Assembly: GCA_947466555.1 (NCBI GenBank)
Contig: CANIFK010000305.1
Location: 1-6,582 of the forward strand
Origin: Acidobacteriota bacterium
GTDB taxonomy: Bacteria > Acidobacteriota > Terriglobia > Bryobacterales > Bryobacteraceae
Length of the DNA stretch: 6,582 nucleotides
Direction: 5' to 3'
Part shown: piece after piece, positions 6,528-6,582 of the stretch
How positions within the stretch are numbered: position 1 is the first letter of the stretch
Layout: each line of letters begins with the position of its first letter
Notes under the pieces: generated by a model
The model's database searches: none
What the model was told of the DNA's origin: nothing
The model's input: the letters and a program-made list of their open reading frames with translations, nothing else
Program-made: the position numbers and the translations under genes

Positions 6528-6582
6528 ATGAAGAAAATCGCAATTATTTGCGGATTACTGGGCTTGGCGGCTGCGATGAACG
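6528..6582 (+). CDS. Start of an exported protein, 3' end outside window
   Basis: Only 18 codons are visible: MKKIAIICGLLGLAAAMN. Two lysines followed by a hydrophobic run and small residues look like the beginning of a Sec signal peptide. GAAGGA (6515-6520) lies 7 nt before the ATG, supporting a real start. The gene is divergent from the serine hydrolase and may share its regulatory region. Its function cannot be inferred from this fragment. Confidence 0.65.
   Translation, partial: MKKIAIICGLLGLAAAMN

Overview
The window carries the 3' part of a respiratory formate dehydrogenase operon, followed by two genes on the opposite strand for exported or hydrolytic enzymes and the first codons of a divergent gene. 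The DNA is GC-rich, most coding regions have Shine-Dalgarno sites, and gene packing is bacterial. The mix of a membrane-bound formate dehydrogenase, a large secreted protein with a CARDB domain and a class-C-like serine hydrolase would fit an Acidobacteriota-type or similar GC-rich soil bacterium. That is a guess from gene style; nothing in the window fixes the taxon.

Region 1 (1-3218, + strand) holds, in order, the C-terminal 385 residues of the molybdopterin catalytic subunit (fdoG/fdnG type), the four-cluster ferredoxin-like beta subunit (fdoH), the cytochrome b gamma subunit (fdoI) and the maturation protein fdhE. The genes are 2 nt apart, overlap by 23 nt and overlap by 4 nt, respectively, so this is a tightly coupled operon. 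The order is that of E. coli fdoGHI-fdhE. Formate is oxidised by the alpha subunit, electrons pass through the four Fe-S clusters of beta to the hemes of gamma and on to the quinone pool, and FdhE helps make the catalytic subunit active.

Region 2 (3219-3300) is a short convergent intergenic gap filled by a strong hairpin with an A-tract on one side and a T-tract on the other. It can end transcription of both fdhE and the converging gene.

Region 3 (3301-6451, - strand) holds a 678-residue exported multidomain protein and, upstream of it, a serine hydrolase of the beta-lactamase/class C family. The exported protein has a signal peptide, an Ig-like domain, an acidic linker, a carboxypeptidase-regulatory-like domain, a zincin domain with HEYGH and a downstream EGWPDFF motif, and a CARDB domain. 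The 124-nt gap between the two genes holds a hairpin that pairs better in minus-strand RNA.

Region 4 (6437-6582) is a divergent intergenic region with an imperfect palindrome, followed by the start of a plus-strand gene with a signal-peptide-like N-terminus that is cut by the window edge.

I see no RNA gene, CRISPR array, insertion sequence or prophage gene. The most noteworthy items are the multidomain zincin, which I cannot place in a named peptidase family, and the short form of FdhE. Neither amounts to a demonstrated new system.
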